NCBI GenBank assembly: GCA_003584705.1
Contig: AP018536.1
Location: 1,364,001 to 1,428,000 of the forward strand
Direction of reading: 5' to 3'
DNA length: 64,000 nucleotides
From: Lachnospiraceae bacterium GAM79
Lineage (GTDB): Bacteria; Bacillota; Clostridia; Lachnospirales; Lachnospiraceae
The position numbers and the translations under genes were made by a program. Shown here in pieces: positions 52,739 through 62,326 of this stretch. Each line of letters starts with the position of its first letter. The stretch's first letter is position 1. Below the pieces are notes generated by a model, which did not search any database, was not told where the DNA came from, and was given only the letters and a program-made list of their open reading frames with translations.

Positions 52739-53854
52739 ATGAAATACGACTATCTGGTGGTCGGCTCCGGATTGTACGGAGCGGTGTTCGCAAAAGAAGC
52801 GGCTGACAGAGGGAAAAAGGTTCTGGTCATCGATAAACGCCCTAATGTGGCGGGAAACATTTATACGGAAACCGTGGAAGGAATTTATGTCCACAAATAC
52901 GGTGCCCATATTTTTCATACCAATGATACAAAGGTGTGGAAATACATTACGCGATTTGCGGAGTTCAACCGTTTCACCAATTCTCCGGTGGCCAATTATC
53001 ACGGAGAGTTGTACTCACTGCCTTTTAACATGTATACTTTTAATAAAATGTGGGGTGTGGTGACTCCCGAAGAAGCTGCGGCCAAGATTGAAGAGCAGCG
53101 GCAAGCTGCCGGGATCACGGAACCGAAAAATCTGGAGGAACAGGCCATCTCTCTGGTGGGTAAGGATATTTTTGAAAAACTGGTAAAGGGCTACACCGAG
53201 AAGCAGTGGGGACGTGACTGTAAAGATCTTCCGGCCTTCATTATCAAACGTCTGCCGGTGCGTCTGACTTTTGACAACAACTATTTCAATGCATTGTATC
53301 AGGGCATTCCCATTGGCGGTTACACGAAGCTGGTGGAACATCTGTTAGAGGGCATTGAGGTACGCCTGAACACAGATTATCTGGAGCAGAAAGAGGAACT
53401 GGATAAACTGGCAGAGACTGTTGTCTATACCGGCCCCATCGATGCCTATTTCGGCTACTCTCTGGGAGCACTGGAATATCGTTCCGTCAGGTTCGAGACA
53501 GAGGTGCTGGATATTCCCAACTTCCAGGGAAATGCTGCGGTGAATTACACGGATCGTGAGACTCCCTGGACCCGGATCATCGAGCACAAATGGTTCGAGT
53601 TTGGCAAGGACGAACAGGGACAGGATCTCCCGAAGACGGTCATCAGCAGAGAGTACAGTTCCGAATGGAAGCCGGGAGATGAGCCTTATTATCCAGTCAA
53701 TGATGAAAAGAACGGCGCTTTGTATGCAGAGTATAAAAGGCTGGCAGATACGGAAAAGAACGTGATCTTCGGCGGAAGACTGGCGGAATACCGCTACTAT
53801 GATATGGATGCGGTCATTGCCTCGGCATTGAAGAAGAGCGAAGAAGTATTGTAA
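52739..53854 (+). CDS. glf: UDP-galactopyranose mutase
   Basis: 371 residues. The FAD-binding N-terminus YDYLVVGSGLYGAVFAKEAADRGKKVLVID and HKYGAHIFHTNDTKVWKYI are diagnostic, as are LPFNMYTFNKMWGV and YTEKQWGRDCKDLP. It interconverts UDP-galactopyranose and UDP-galactofuranose for surface glycans. No other glycan gene is adjacent apart from membrane enzymes downstream. A terminator follows. Confidence 0.96.
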   Translation: MKYDYLVVGSGLYGAVFAKEAADRGKKVLVIDKRPNVAGNIYTETVEGIYVHKYGAHIFHTNDTKVWKYITRFAEFNRFTNSPVANYHGELYSLPFNMYTFNKMWGVVTPEEAAAKIEEQRQAAGITEPKNLEEQAISLVGKDIFEKLVKGYTEKQWGRDCKDLPAFIIKRLPVRLTFDNNYFNALYQGIPIGGYTKLVEHLLEGIEVRLNTDYLEQKEELDKLAETVVYTGPIDAYFGYSLGALEYRSVRFETEVLDIPNFQGNAAVNYTDRETPWTRIIEHKWFEFGKDEQGQDLPKTVISREYSSEWKPGDEPYYPVNDEKNGALYAEYKRLADTEKNVIFGGRLAEYRYYDMDAVIASALKKSEEVL

Positions 53855-53882
53855 TGTAACAGATCATAAATGAGGGCAAAAG

Positions 53883-53920
53883 AAATGCAGTGGCGTGGGT
53901 AACGTCACTGCATTTTTATA
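53883..53920. terminator. Terminator between convergent glf and PAP2 genes
   Basis: AAATGCAGTGGCGT pairs with ACGTCACTGCATTT around GGGTA, with a T-run on the plus side. It may serve glf and weakly the opposite gene. Confidence 0.8.
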
Positions 53921-53953
53921 GCTGCGCCGTCGGCGCATGTTTTGAAACAACCT

Positions 53954-54637
53954 TTAGCCGATCTGCGGTTTTGCTTTTCTCTTATTGCGGAACTCTCTGA
54001 CAGCGATCAGCAGATCATAACGATATACCAACGTGTACATCACAGCCGCCATGACGAAAGCAGTAAGCACATCAAATACGGAATGCTGTTTGATGAACAT
54101 GGTTGCCATAATAATGGAGACAGCCAGGATCAGGGAACCGATGCGGATGCCTTTTTTCTTCTCAAAGCATTTGCTGCGGATAATGGCAAAGTGTGCACCC
54201 AGAGAATTATATACATGAATGCTGGGCCACAGGTTGGTAGGAGTGTCTGTTCGATACAGAGCGGCTACCATACGGGTGAAGATATTGTCTCTCGGCATAA
54301 CAGCGGGACGAAGGTGCTGTCCGTTGGGCCACAGGGTGGATACGATCAGGAAAATCGTCATGCCCGTGAAGAGGAAGATACAGGTGCGGTAATAATCCTC
54401 TTTGTTCTTGAAAAAGAAATAAATGACCACAGCCGATACATAGGCAAACCACAAAAAGTAAGGGATGACGAACACTTCACAAAAAGGAATATAATCATCC
54501 GCCGCCATATGTATGATCCGGTAATGTCCGGTAGTATTTTTCTCCAGCCAGGCGAACCAGGTCATGTAAATAATGCCATATATAATAAGAGGAATGGCAT
54601 GTTTATATTTCAAATAGAAGATCCGTAATTTTTCCAT
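53954..54637 (-). CDS. PAP2-superfamily membrane phosphatase
   Basis: 227 residues with about six membrane helices. PAP2 motifs: LWPNGQHLRP, LWPSIHVYNSLGAHF and FIKQHSVFDVL, giving the catalytic His pair and Asp. Such enzymes remove phosphate from lipid phosphates, such as undecaprenyl pyrophosphate or phosphatidate. It starts at ATG 54637 after GAGG, and is followed on the same strand, 130 bases upstream, by a lipid kinase gene. Confidence 0.87.
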   Translation of the reverse strand: MEKLRIFYLKYKHAIPLIIYGIIYMTWFAWLEKNTTGHYRIIHMAADDYIPFCEVFVIPYFLWFAYVSAVVIYFFFKNKEDYYRTCIFLFTGMTIFLIVSTLWPNGQHLRPAVMPRDNIFTRMVAALYRTDTPTNLWPSIHVYNSLGAHFAIIRSKCFEKKKGIRIGSLILAVSIIMATMFIKQHSVFDVLTAFVMAAVMYTLVYRYDLLIAVREFRNKRKAKPQIG

Positions 54638-54767
54638 AAAAACCTCATTTCTCTAAAAACCTATGTTCCAAAATCAATTTTAGTATAGCTATCGGAACAA
54701 AAAAATCAAGGCTTTTTTGGAATACTTAAGCATTCTTAAGAAAATCTTTAGAGTGTGTTAAATCTGT

Positions 54768-55727
54768 TTAAGGTGTGATCATCCGGATGGCACCGGGGAG
54801 ACATTCCACCCGGAAACCGCGGCTCTTTCTTGTCACTTCTCCGTCTGTATGCACCCACAGAGGAGCGGAAGCTGTTATGGACATCTGTGTGGCGGTATGG
54901 GCATTGATGCCTTTGACAAAATAATGTTTGCCGAAAAAGGCAGTGGGCAGGGCCAGCAGAACCAATCCCTTGGAAATATTGCCTACGGAACAGAGATCCA
55001 ATACCCCGTCATGATCGACAGCGGGAGGGCAGAACATGAAACCGCCGCCCTCGTAACGGTGACTCATACAGGTCACGAACAGAAAACGGGGGAGTTCTAC
55101 GGATTCCTTTTTGTCATGTACCTTGTCCTCCAGTGTCAGCGTGCAGGAGACCTTGCGGGCAGTGATCAGCTGTTTTAAGGCGATACCCAGATAGGTCAGC
55201 TTTCCTAAGCCGATCCGGTTCATGGTATCCTTGATCCGGGAACTCATGGCTTCCGCACAGACAGCGGCATCAAAGCCGATCCCGCAGCTGACGGCAAAAA
55301 GCCTGGATTCTTCCGGCTGGTCTTCGTCCAGATAGGTCAGTCTCCCCAGATCCATGGCTCTGGGAGTATTATTATGAAGGATCAGATTGAGAGCAGCCTT
55401 TGGATCCTTGGAAATTCCCAGATCTCGGGCCAGATCATTGCTGGAGCCGGTGGGAATGTAGCCGAGGATGACTTTGGAAGGATCTGCAATGCCCTGAAGG
55501 GCCTCGTTTATCGTGCCGTCACCCCCCAGAACGATGAGCGTTAAGTCAGGCTCTGCAGCATGCTCTGCGGTGATCTGTGCGGCCAGCTGTCGGACTTCTC
55601 CGGCTTTCCCGGAAAAATAGGTCTGATATTCGGTATTGCCTGCTTTCAGAGCCGGCTCCACCTGTTCGGCCCAGATCTTTGCCCCTCTTCCGGAGCGGGA
55701 GGCGGGATTGATAATAATATGATACAT
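54768..55727 (-). CDS. Diacylglycerol kinase-family lipid kinase
   Basis: 319 residues. The catalytic DAGK domain has INPASRSGRGAK, LTLIVLGGDGTINEALQGI and GSSNDLARDLGI. It resembles YegS/BmrU/DgkB-type enzymes, which phosphorylate diacylglycerol or other lipids, recycling diacylglycerol made during lipoteichoic acid synthesis. GAGGAATCCTC precedes the ATG at 55727. Substrate inferred from family. Confidence 0.9.
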   Translation of the reverse strand: MYHIIINPASRSGRGAKIWAEQVEPALKAGNTEYQTYFSGKAGEVRQLAAQITAEHAAEPDLTLIVLGGDGTINEALQGIADPSKVILGYIPTGSSNDLARDLGISKDPKAALNLILHNNTPRAMDLGRLTYLDEDQPEESRLFAVSCGIGFDAAVCAEAMSSRIKDTMNRIGLGKLTYLGIALKQLITARKVSCTLTLEDKVHDKKESVELPRFLFVTCMSHRYEGGGFMFCPPAVDHDGVLDLCSVGNISKGLVLLALPTAFFGKHYFVKGINAHTATQMSITASAPLWVHTDGEVTRKSRGFRVECLPGAIRMITP

Positions 55728-55754
55728 GAGGATTCCTCATCTTTCGTAAAGTTG

Positions 55755-55858
55755 TAACTATTCAGAGCCGGGAAAATTTGCATAAATTTGCGAATCATGC
55801 TTGCATGAATGAGCATAATTTTGAAAATTTTTATGGCGAATGAGGCTCTGAATAGTTA
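55755..55858. repeat. Palindromic intergenic element, copy D (shortest, perfect ends)
   Basis: 104 bp bounded by perfect 15-bp inverted repeats TAACTATTCAGAGCC (55755-55769) and its complement (55844-55858). The inside is AT-rich with AAAATTTGCATAAATT, a central CATG-CTTG-CATG hairpin and a matching descending arm. It lies between the divergent lipid kinase and glyA genes. Confidence 0.85.
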
Positions 55859-55917
55859 TGTTAAAGTTTATTCTAACACACCAGGGGGCTTCTGCCAACA
55901 TTGTTCATTTTCTATCT

Positions 55918-55945
55918 TTGCAAATAAAAGGTTCTATGCTATACT
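55918..55945 (+). promoter_or_regulatory. glyA promoter
   Basis: TTGCAA (55918-55923) and TATACT (55940-55945) are 16 bases apart, 46 bases before the ATG. Confidence 0.6.
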
Positions 55946-55991
55946 AAACCATAAGTTTAGCGAATTAACGTAACATAAGGAGGAATGAGGC

Positions 55992-57230
55992 ATGTATTCA
56001 TTGGATGAAGTAAAAAGAGTAGATCCCGAAGTGGCACAGGCCATTATTGACGAGGAGAATCGTCAGAACAGTCACATCGAGCTGATCGCATCTGAAAACT
56101 GGGTAAGTAAGGCTGTTATGGCAGCTATGGGAAGTCCACTGACCAATAAATATGCGGAAGGATATCCCGGCAAGAGATATTACGGTGGTTGTGAGTGCGT
56201 GGATGTCATCGAGAATCTGGCGATCGAACGTGCCAAGAAGCTGTTTGGATGTGATTATGCCAATGTACAGCCCCATTCCGGAGCACAGGCAAATATGGCA
56301 GTGCAGTTCGCTGTGCTGAAGCCCGGCGATACCATTATGGGTATGAATCTGGATCACGGCGGACATCTGACCCATGGTTCACCCGTCAATATGTCCGGTA
56401 AATATTTCCATGTAGTACCTTACGGCGTGGATGACAACGGTTTCCTGGATTATGACAGAATGAGGGAGCTGGCCCTGGAATGCAGACCCAAGATGATCAT
56501 TGCAGGTGCTTCTGCATATGCACGTACCATTGATTTCAAAAAGTTCCGTGAAGTGGCGGATGAAGTCGGTGCGGTACTGATGGTAGATATGGCACATATC
56601 GCAGGCCTTGTGGCAGCAGGCCTTCATCCCAGTCCCATTCCCTATGCGGATGTAGTGACCACCACCACCCACAAGACACTGCGCGGACCCAGAGGCGGTA
56701 TGATCCTCTGCAACAAGGAAGCCAACGAGAAATTCAATTTTAATAAAGCTATTTTCCCCGGCATTCAGGGCGGCCCGCTGATGCATGTCATCGCAGCCAA
56801 GGCTGTCTGCTTCGAGGAAGCATTAAGCGACGACTTTAAGGTATATCAGAAGAACATTGTGGACAACGCACAGGCATTGTGCAAGGGCCTGATGAGCCGT
56901 GACATTAAGATTGTCTCCGGCGGTACCGACAATCATCTGATGCTGGTAGACCTGACCCCTTACGGGCTGACCGGTAAGGCAGTGGAGAAGCTGTTGGATG
57001 CAGCTCACATCACCGCCAACAAGAACACCATCCCCAACGATCCCCAGTCTCCGTTCGTGACCAGTGGTATCCGTCTGGGAACCCCTGCGGTAACTTCCAG
57101 AGGTCTGAACACCGAGGATATGGATCAGGTGGCAGAGGCCATTGCCATGGTCATCAAGGGCGGCGAGGAACAGGTTCCCGCAGCCAGAGCCATCGTTCAG
57201 AAATTAACAGATAAATATCCTCTGATCTAG
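55992..57230 (+). CDS. glyA: Serine hydroxymethyltransferase
   Basis: 412 residues. It converts serine and tetrahydrofolate to glycine and methylenetetrahydrofolate, the main one-carbon source. Family segments: [49 protein letters not shown], and the PLP-lysine region [22 protein letters not shown] precedes the ATG. It is followed by a terminator and is a single-gene transcript. Confidence 0.97.
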   Translation: MYSLDEVKRVDPEVAQAIIDEENRQNSHIELIASENWVSKAVMAAMGSPLTNKYAEGYPGKRYYGGCECVDVIENLAIERAKKLFGCDYANVQPHSGAQANMAVQFAVLKPGDTIMGMNLDHGGHLTHGSPVNMSGKYFHVVPYGVDDNGFLDYDRMRELALECRPKMIIAGASAYARTIDFKKFREVADEVGAVLMVDMAHIAGLVAAGLHPSPIPYADVVTTTTHKTLRGPRGGMILCNKEANEKFNFNKAIFPGIQGGPLMHVIAAKAVCFEEALSDDFKVYQKNIVDNAQALCKGLMSRDIKIVSGGTDNHLMLVDLTPYGLTGKAVEKLLDAAHITANKNTIPNDPQSPFVTSGIRLGTPAVTSRGLNTEDMDQVAEAIAMVIKGGEEQVPAARAIVQKLTDKYPLI

Positions 57231-57245
57231 GCAGAAGCTGTTTGC

Positions 57246-57289
57246 AAAGGTCAGCCCGTACATGCAAATGTGCAGGCTGGCCTTTATTT
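57246..57289 (+). terminator. glyA terminator
   Basis: AAAGGTCAGCC (57246-57256) pairs with GGCTGGCCTTT (57275-57285), with an inner TGCA stem, followed by ATTTATG. Confidence 0.75.
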
Positions 57290-57367
57290 ATGTTGGAGTT
57301 GAGTTTATACAGTCGTCGTGTTAAAATGTTGGACGGAATACAAAAGAACAGCAGATAGAGGGAACAG

Positions 57368-59035
57368 ATGAAAAAAGAGAAATGGAAAACCTTTGTGACG
57401 GACAGGTGGAAGGTGGCAGCGCCGGGACTGCTGGCAGCTTTTGCTGTCTGTTTTATTTTTTTTATTTATGCACCGTTGGAATTGTATGTTACGAACCAGA
57501 CAGAATTCTGGTTTGATTTTTATAAGATATTAAAAGCGGTTCTGCAGAATTTTGCACTTTTTTTTGGACTGAATGTGTTGGGAATCCTTTTGGCAGCCTG
57601 TATCTCCAAAGTTTTTTGCCGGTTCGTTACGGCAGCGGAACTGGTGGTTTTGCTTACTTTATATGTGCAGGGCAATTTCCTGGTGAATCATATGCCGCCT
57701 TTCGACGGCACGGAAATCGTATGGGAGGACTACCGGGGAGAAAATATAAAGACAGCGATAGTGTGTATTCTCATAGCGGCAGCGGTCGTGACCGTGGCAA
57801 AGCTGCTTGGTGCAAAGAGATTTCAGGGAATCTGTATGGCTGTGAGTGCGGGACTTTCGGGAATCCTCATGATAACGCTTGTGACGATGACTGTGACCAC
57901 AGGGGCTTACCGGGAGAGAACCACTTATTATGCACTGGAGAACGGACAGTACCGTCTGTCACAGGATCAGAATTTCCTGGTATTGCTGTTGGATGCGGTG
58001 GATGCGAAGACTTTTGAAGAAGTGATGGATTCGGATCCGGCCTATACAGAGACATTTGCTGATTTTACTTATTATCCGGATATGGTGGGAGCATATCCCT
58101 GGACGGCGTTTTCTGTTCCGTATATCTTATCGGGCAAATGGTATGAAGGAGAAGAATATTATCTGGATTACGCGGCGGCAGCTGTGGATGAATCAGGATT
58201 GTTCCGGGAACTGTCTGAGAGGGATTATGACATCGCATTGTATGAGTCTGATCCGTGGGTGACTTCGTATACCTATCAGTTTTCCAATATGGTGGAACTG
58301 CAGCATGAGGCGTATGTCTGGAAGTATTTCAGGCGGGCAATCTGCAAGCTGGGCGGCATCCGCTACGCACCGTTTTTCCTAAAGGAATACTGTTATCGGG
58401 CCATTGTACAGACGCAGGGGCAGCACAATGCCTTTGTGGACGAGAGCAATCCTCTGTATACCTGGGATCTCAAAGAATTTGCCACACATATGCAGGAAGA
58501 AGAGGTGACGTATCAGGAGGGAAAGTGTTTCCGGTATTATCATTTGCAGGGAGGGCATGTTCCTTTCCTGTATGATGCGGATCTGAATGCGGTAGGAGAT
58601 TCTTCGTATACGGAGACGCTGGAGGCCAATATCAGGGTGATCGGTCAGTTTCTTGATAAGCTGAAACAGTCAGATCTGTATGACAATTCGGTTATTATCG
58701 TTATGGCAGATCATGGCTTTGATCCTCAGAATGAGGTCTCGGCATATGACAGACAGAATCCTCTGTTCCTGGTAAAAGGTGTGGGAGAGAGCCATCCGTT
58801 ACAGACATCGCTTGTTCCTGCAGCTTACGAGGATCTTCAGGATGCATATGTGAGACTGATGGACGGAGCGGCGGGAGATGCGATTTTCCCATATCAGGAG
58901 GGCGAAAAAAGAGAACGCCGGTACATTTTTTATGAGAATACAGAACACGTCATGTATGAATGGTTACAGACGGGACCGGCATGGGATTTTAACGCATATC
59001 GGGAGACGGGGAACAAATATCCCCGCAAGAATTAG
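57368..59035 (+). CDS. Membrane-anchored sulfatase/phosphatase superfamily enzyme
   Basis: 555 residues. Four to five membrane helices fill residues 18-180. An extracytoplasmic alkaline-phosphatase superfamily domain follows. Metal and active residues appear in FLVLLLDAVDAKTF, AYPWTAFSVPYILSG (possible Thr or Ser nucleophile), HLQGGHVPF and VIVMADHGFDP. The layout resembles LtaS-type glycerolphosphate transferases and phosphoethanolamine transferases. Without a typical LtaS signature the substrate stays open. A long inverted repeat follows. Confidence 0.8.
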   Translation: MKKEKWKTFVTDRWKVAAPGLLAAFAVCFIFFIYAPLELYVTNQTEFWFDFYKILKAVLQNFALFFGLNVLGILLAACISKVFCRFVTAAELVVLLTLYVQGNFLVNHMPPFDGTEIVWEDYRGENIKTAIVCILIAAAVVTVAKLLGAKRFQGICMAVSAGLSGILMITLVTMTVTTGAYRERTTYYALENGQYRLSQDQNFLVLLLDAVDAKTFEEVMDSDPAYTETFADFTYYPDMVGAYPWTAFSVPYILSGKWYEGEEYYLDYAAAAVDESGLFRELSERDYDIALYESDPWVTSYTYQFSNMVELQHEAYVWKYFRRAICKLGGIRYAPFFLKEYCYRAIVQTQGQHNAFVDESNPLYTWDLKEFATHMQEEEVTYQEGKCFRYYHLQGGHVPFLYDADLNAVGDSSYTETLEANIRVIGQFLDKLKQSDLYDNSVIIVMADHGFDPQNEVSAYDRQNPLFLVKGVGESHPLQTSLVPAAYEDLQDAYVRLMDGAAGDAIFPYQEGEKRERRYIFYENTEHVMYEWLQTGPAWDFNAYRETGNKYPRKN

Positions 59036-59036
59036 A

Positions 59037-59098
59037 GACAACCCCTGTTTTGAACTTTTTGGAATTTACAGCAAAAGGTTAAAAATGGGGGTTGTCTT
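59037..59098 (+). terminator. Possible terminator after the sulfatase-like gene
   Basis: GACAACCCC (59037-59045) pairs with GGGGTTGTC (59088-59096) across about 40 bases and is followed by TTTC. The loop is long, so this is weak. Confidence 0.4.
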
Positions 59099-59180
59099 TC
59101 ATGCTTTACTGTGCTAGAATATCCCTCGGTGAAAAACAAGTGTCCGCACTACAGATACGAACCGGAAGAAAGGATAACAT

Positions 59181-59624
59181 ATGGGAGAAACGACCAAGTA
59201 TTTTGTGGTGAAGCAGAAGGCAATCCCCGAAGTACTGTTAAAGGTAGTGGAAGCAAAGCGGCTTCTGGAGTCAGAGAAGGTTCTGACCATACAGGAAGCG
59301 GTTGATGCGGTAGGTATCAGCCGCAGTTCTTTTTATAAGTACAAAGATGATATTTTTCCCTTTCATGACAATTCCCAGGGAACGACCATCACTCTTACCT
59401 TTCAGATGGATGATGAACCGGGGATATTGTCGGATGTGCTGAAGATCATCGCAGAGTACCGGGCCAATATCCTGACGATCCATCAGAGTATTCCCATCAA
59501 CGGAATCGCTTCTCTGACATTGAGTATTCAGGTATTGCAGACCACGGGGGACATTTCCCGGATGATTGAGCAGCTGGAGGGACAGCCCAGTGTACATCAT
59601 GTAAAAATACTGGCAAAAGAATAA
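59181..59624 (+). CDS. ACT-domain regulatory protein (UPF0735 family)
   Basis: 147 residues. An N-terminal helix-turn-helix-like segment (EAVDAVGISRSSFYKYKDDIFPF) precedes a C-terminal ACT domain (TITLTFQMDDEPGILSDVLKIIAEYRANILTIHQSIP). The family (PheB-like) sits next to homoserine dehydrogenase in many Firmicutes and probably senses an amino acid. Here hom follows 85 bases later and lysC after that. Confidence 0.9.
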   Translation: MGETTKYFVVKQKAIPEVLLKVVEAKRLLESEKVLTIQEAVDAVGISRSSFYKYKDDIFPFHDNSQGTTITLTFQMDDEPGILSDVLKIIAEYRANILTIHQSIPINGIASLTLSIQVLQTTGDISRMIEQLEGQPSVHHVKILAKE

Positions 59625-59645
59625 AATTTTTCACACGCAATTTGT

Positions 59646-59684
59646 GCCTGCGCAAGGTACTAAAGTACCTGAAGGTTTGCAGGC
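59646..59684 (+). promoter_or_regulatory. Hairpin in the gap before hom
   Basis: GCCTGC pairs with GCAGGC, and AGGTAC with GTACCT around TAAA. It lies about 25 bases before the hom start. No T-run follows, so it may be an RNA stability or translation element, or a processing site between the ACT gene and hom. Confidence 0.4.
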
Positions 59685-59708
59685 TATGAGAAAGGCAAGG
59701 GTTATGAT

Positions 59709-60920
59709 ATGATCAACGTTGCAGTATTAGGCTACGGCACCGTGGGCAGCGGTGTGGTGGAAGTTATCGAGAAAAACAAGGACATGGTGAACAAGAAGTC
59801 CGCACAGGAACTGAAGGTAAAATACATCCTGGATCTGAGAGATTTCCCCGGAGATCCTTACGAGGACAAAGTCATTCATGATTTCAATACGATCTTACAT
59901 GACGACAGTGTGACCATTGTCTGTGAGACCATGGGCGGTGTCGGAGCCGCTTATCAGTTCACGAAGCAGGCTCTGGAACGGGGCAAGAGCGTCTGCACCT
60001 CCAACAAGGAGCTGGTAGCCAAGCACGGTCCCGAACTGCTGCAGATCGCCAGAGAACATAATTGCAACTATCTGTTCGAAGCCAGTGTGGGCGGCGGTAT
60101 TCCCATTATCCGTCCGTTGAATTATTCCCTGACAGCAGAGAAGATCGAGGCTATCAACGGTATCTTAAACGGTACTACGAATTATATCTTAAGTAAAATG
60201 GAAAAAGAGGGTGCGGACTTTGCTGCGGTTCTGAAGGAAGCGCAGGACAAAGGCTATGCGGAACGCAATCCGGAAGCGGATGTGGAAGGTTATGATGCCT
60301 GCCGTAAGATTGCAATTCTGTCTTCCCTGATGTTCAGTAAAAATGTGGATTCCGAGAAGGTTCCCACCGAAGGTATCACTAAGATCACAGCAGCGGATTT
60401 CGAATATGCCAATGCCACAGATCATACCATCAAGCTATTGGGCAGAAGCAGGGCCATTGATGATAATACCGCAGAGGTTATGGTAGCACCGTTTTTACTT
60501 TCCAAAGAACATCCGCTTGCCATGGTACATGGTGTATTCAATGCTGTATTTGTCACCGGCAACATGCTGGGAGATTCCATGTATTACGGACGGGGCGCAG
60601 GTAAGCTTCCCACCGCCAGCGCGGTAGTATCGGATGTCATCGACTGTGCAAGACATCAGGGCAAGGTGATCATGTGCTTCTGGGACAAAGAGGAAGTAAA
60701 GCTGGCAGACATCGGCGAGGCCGAGAGAAGTTTCTTCATCCGGGCAAAGGCCGGAGCGGAAGATGCGGTTACAGCAGCGTTCCCCGGAGGCCGGGTGGTA
60801 CATCTTAAGGACCGGAAGGAAGACTTCGGATACTTCACACAGAGTATGAAGGAAAAAGATTTTCAGGCAAAATATGAGGCACTGGGCGAGCAGATGCTCG
60901 GCAGGATCCGTCTGGTATAA
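59709..60920 (+). CDS. hom: Homoserine dehydrogenase
   Basis: 403 residues. It reduces aspartate semialdehyde to homoserine for threonine and methionine. The NAD(P)-binding segment is NVAVLGYGTVGSGVVEVIEK; the catalytic region shows NGILNGTTNYILSKM and AEADVEGYDACRKIAIL-type residues (NPEADVEGYDA). A C-terminal ACT domain is suggested by residues 340-403. It lies between the ACT-domain gene and lysC, so it forms a threonine/lysine branch operon. Confidence 0.95.
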   Translation: MINVAVLGYGTVGSGVVEVIEKNKDMVNKKSAQELKVKYILDLRDFPGDPYEDKVIHDFNTILHDDSVTIVCETMGGVGAAYQFTKQALERGKSVCTSNKELVAKHGPELLQIAREHNCNYLFEASVGGGIPIIRPLNYSLTAEKIEAINGILNGTTNYILSKMEKEGADFAAVLKEAQDKGYAERNPEADVEGYDACRKIAILSSLMFSKNVDSEKVPTEGITKITAADFEYANATDHTIKLLGRSRAIDDNTAEVMVAPFLLSKEHPLAMVHGVFNAVFVTGNMLGDSMYYGRGAGKLPTASAVVSDVIDCARHQGKVIMCFWDKEEVKLADIGEAERSFFIRAKAGAEDAVTAAFPGGRVVHLKDRKEDFGYFTQSMKEKDFQAKYEALGEQMLGRIRLV

Positions 60921-60962
60921 AAAGGATATACTATTATTAGATAGAGTTGAGGAGAAAATGTT

Positions 60963-62282
60963 ATGTCAAAAGTAGTGAAATTCGGTGGAAGTTCTCTGGC
61001 GAGCGCAGAGCAGTTCAAAAAAGTAGGAAACATCATCCGGGCAGATAAGGAGAGAAAATATGTGGTACCTTCCGCACCGGGGAAAAGATTTTCCGATGAC
61101 ACCAAGGTAACGGATATGTTGTATGCCTGCTATGATCTGGCAGATCAGGGCAAGAGCTTCAAGGCAGAGCTGGATGCTATCAAAGCCCGCTATCAGGAGA
61201 TCATCGACGGACTGCAGCTGGATCTGGATCTTGTCGATGAGTTCAAGACTATTGAGAAGAATTTTAAGGCAAAGGCCGGCAGCAATTACGCGGCTTCCCG
61301 TGGTGAATATCTGAACGGTATTATCATGGCAAATTATCTGGGCTATGATTTCATTGATGCGGCAACCGTCATCTTCTTCGATGAGAACGGCGAATTTGAC
61401 GCAGCAAAGACCAATGAAGTACTGCGTGCCAGACTGGCAGAGAGCAAGGAAGCAGTTGTACCCGGCTTCTACGGTGCCATGCCCGACGGAACGGTGAAGA
61501 CTTTCTCCAGAGGCGGTTCCGACATCACCGGTTCCATAGTGGCCAAGGCTGCCAAAGCGGATGTCTATGAGAACTGGACCGATGTATCCGGTTTCCTGAT
61601 TGCGGATCCCCGCATCATTGATCATCCCGAGGCTATTGAGACTATCACCTATCGTGAACTTCGCGAGCTGGCCTATATGGGTGCTACCGTTCTTCATGAG
61701 GATGCCATTTTCCCGGTACGTCAGGAAGGTATCCCTATCAATATCCGCAATACAAACGCTCCCGAGGACAATGGTACCTGGATCGTGGGAAGCACCTGTC
61801 AGAAGTCCAAATACGTGATCACCGGTATCGCCGGCAAGAAGGGCTTCTGCTCCGTCAATATTGAAAAAGATATGATGAACTCCGAGATCGGTTTCGGCAG
61901 AAAGGTATTGCAGGCATTTGAAGAAAATGGTATTTCTTTCGAGCATGTTCCCTCCGGCATTGATACCATGACGGTATTCGTACATCAGGATGAGTTCATG
62001 CACAAGGAACAGAAGGTAGTGGCAGGCATCCACAGACTGGCCAATCCCGACGCCATTGACATCGAATCCGACCTGGCATTGATCGCTGTCGTAGGCCGTG
62101 GCATGAAGTCCACCCGCGGCACTGCAGGCAGAATCTTCTCCGCACTGGCACACAAAAATATCAATGTTAAGATGATCGACCAGGGATCTTCCGAGCTGAA
62201 CATCATCATCGGTGTGGCAAATGAAGATTTTGAGACCGCAATTCAGGCAATCTATGATATCTTTGTGATCACAAGATTATAA
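60963..62282 (+). CDS. lysC: Aspartate kinase
   Basis: 439 residues. It phosphorylates aspartate, the first step to lysine, threonine and methionine. KFGGSSLASAEQFKKV at the N-terminus and SRGGSDITGSIVAKA are the kinase motifs. The C-terminal half holds two ACT domains (IEKDMMNSEIGFGRKVLQAFEENGISFEHV and ALIAVVGRGMKSTRGTAGRIFSALAHKNINVKMIDQGSSELNI), where lysine or threonine feedback acts. RBS GAGGAGAAAATGTT. It ends the operon at a bidirectional terminator. Confidence 0.95.
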   Translation: MSKVVKFGGSSLASAEQFKKVGNIIRADKERKYVVPSAPGKRFSDDTKVTDMLYACYDLADQGKSFKAELDAIKARYQEIIDGLQLDLDLVDEFKTIEKNFKAKAGSNYAASRGEYLNGIIMANYLGYDFIDAATVIFFDENGEFDAAKTNEVLRARLAESKEAVVPGFYGAMPDGTVKTFSRGGSDITGSIVAKAAKADVYENWTDVSGFLIADPRIIDHPEAIETITYRELRELAYMGATVLHEDAIFPVRQEGIPINIRNTNAPEDNGTWIVGSTCQKSKYVITGIAGKKGFCSVNIEKDMMNSEIGFGRKVLQAFEENGISFEHVPSGIDTMTVFVHQDEFMHKEQKVVAGIHRLANPDAIDIESDLALIAVVGRGMKSTRGTAGRIFSALAHKNINVKMIDQGSSELNIIIGVANEDFETAIQAIYDIFVITRL

Positions 62283-62295
62283 GTTTATCAGATAT

Positions 62296-62326
62296 AAAAA
62301 GACAGGTCAGTTAGACCTGTCTTTTT
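62296..62326. terminator. Bidirectional terminator between lysC and the TetR gene
   Basis: AAAAAGACAGGTC (62296-62308) and GACCTGTCTTTTT (62314-62326) form a 13-bp perfect stem with a T-run on both strands. Confidence 0.92.

Noticed and set aside
60966..62153. 395-codon minus-strand frame opposite lysC
   Set aside because: A shadow of the aspartate kinase gene caused by codon bias; no RBS or motif.
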